Origin: UBA4312 sp040266995
Lineage (GTDB): Bacteria > Bacillota_I > Bacilli_A > Erysipelotrichales > Erysipelotrichaceae
Length of the DNA stretch: 23,217 bases
Reading direction: 5' to 3'
Assembly (NCBI GenBank): GCA_040266995.1
Contig: JAWRHV010000013.1
Span: 1 to 23,217, forward strand
The translations under genes were made by a program, and so were the position numbers. A model generated the notes under the pieces. It worked only from the letters and a program-made list of their open reading frames with translations, did not search any database and was not told the origin of the DNA. Of this stretch, positions 23,087-23,217 are shown one piece after another; position 1 is the first letter of the stretch, and each line of letters begins with the position of its first letter.

Positions 23087-23199
23087 CCCGGCAGCGTGCT
23101 ATGTTCGCAGGGGCAGGCCCAACTATTTTCGCCGCAGGAGTGCTTAACTTCTGTGTTCGGGATGTAAACAGGTGTATCCACTCCGCTATCGCCACCGGA
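23087..23199 (-). rRNA. rrf: 5S ribosomal RNA
   Basis: This minus-strand gene is about 113 nt. The 5' CCGGTGGC pairs with the 3' GCTGCCGG (helix I, two G-U pairs). The conserved core includes CCCGAACACAGAAGTTAAGC. A T7 run follows the 3' end at once and an imperfect CTTGA/TCAAG repeat lies beyond. It is probably the last gene of an rRNA operon extending past the right edge, converging on fumC. End positions may be off by a few bases. Confidence 0.95.
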
Positions 23200-23217
23200 T
23201 CTGTGAGAGATCGGTCT

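Noticed and set aside
22962..23195. Minus-strand frame over the fumC end and 5S rRNA
   Set aside because: It runs through the 5S rRNA and is not a protein gene.

Overview
The window looks like the chromosome of a low-GC, anaerobic, fermentative Firmicute. A gut Erysipelotrichaceae-type bacterium is my best guess, from overall gene style rather than any database match. Supporting signs are a T-box leader before alaS, an oxygen-sensitive class III ribonucleotide reductase, a fermentative thiolase, an iron-type alcohol dehydrogenase, and strong TTGAnn-17 bp-TATAAT promoters with U-tract hairpin terminators. Genes are packed tightly, and several terminators overlap stop codons or the last codons of genes.

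Layout. Positions 1-2734 hold alaS (minus strand, C-terminus cut by the window edge) with its promoter and an alanine T-box leader. Positions 2731-6439 hold a TetR-type regulator, an acetyl-CoA acetyltransferase and an Fe-S/flavin oxidoreductase (all minus). Diverging from the last is an iron-type alcohol dehydrogenase (plus), and the two diverging promoters interleave. Positions 6462-11736 hold an export module. A secreted coiled-coil protein (YhgE/Pip-like Leu/Gly heptad repeats) is translationally coupled to an MMPL/RND transporter, and both diverge from a TetR regulator. Three related inverted repeats mark likely operators there, and the regulator mRNA appears to be leaderless.

Positions 11753-14138 hold two envelope genes: a membrane-anchored, repeat-bearing beta-lactamase-fold hydrolase whose catalytic serine is replaced by cysteine, and an Ig-like lipoprotein. 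A tRNA-Leu(UAG) follows at 14249-14332. Positions 14377-17821 hold an anaerobic dNTP operon: a MarR DNA-binding domain fused to an NrdG-like radical SAM activase, then nrdD, then a small acidic protein. This mRNA also appears to start at its AUG. Positions 17888-21561 hold guaB, whose protein closely resembles (from memory) the IMP dehydrogenase of the protist Tritrichomonas foetus, and a cytoplasmic type I pullulanase. Positions 21654-23027 hold fumC, and the window ends in a 5S rRNA on the minus strand, probably the tail of an rRNA operon.

The strongest candidates for something undescribed are the MarR-radical SAM fusion that heads the nrdD operon and the Ser-to-Cys hydrolase. Two probable leaderless mRNAs, both for transcription regulators, are the most unusual expression feature. 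Everything here comes from reading the sequence, with no searches run.
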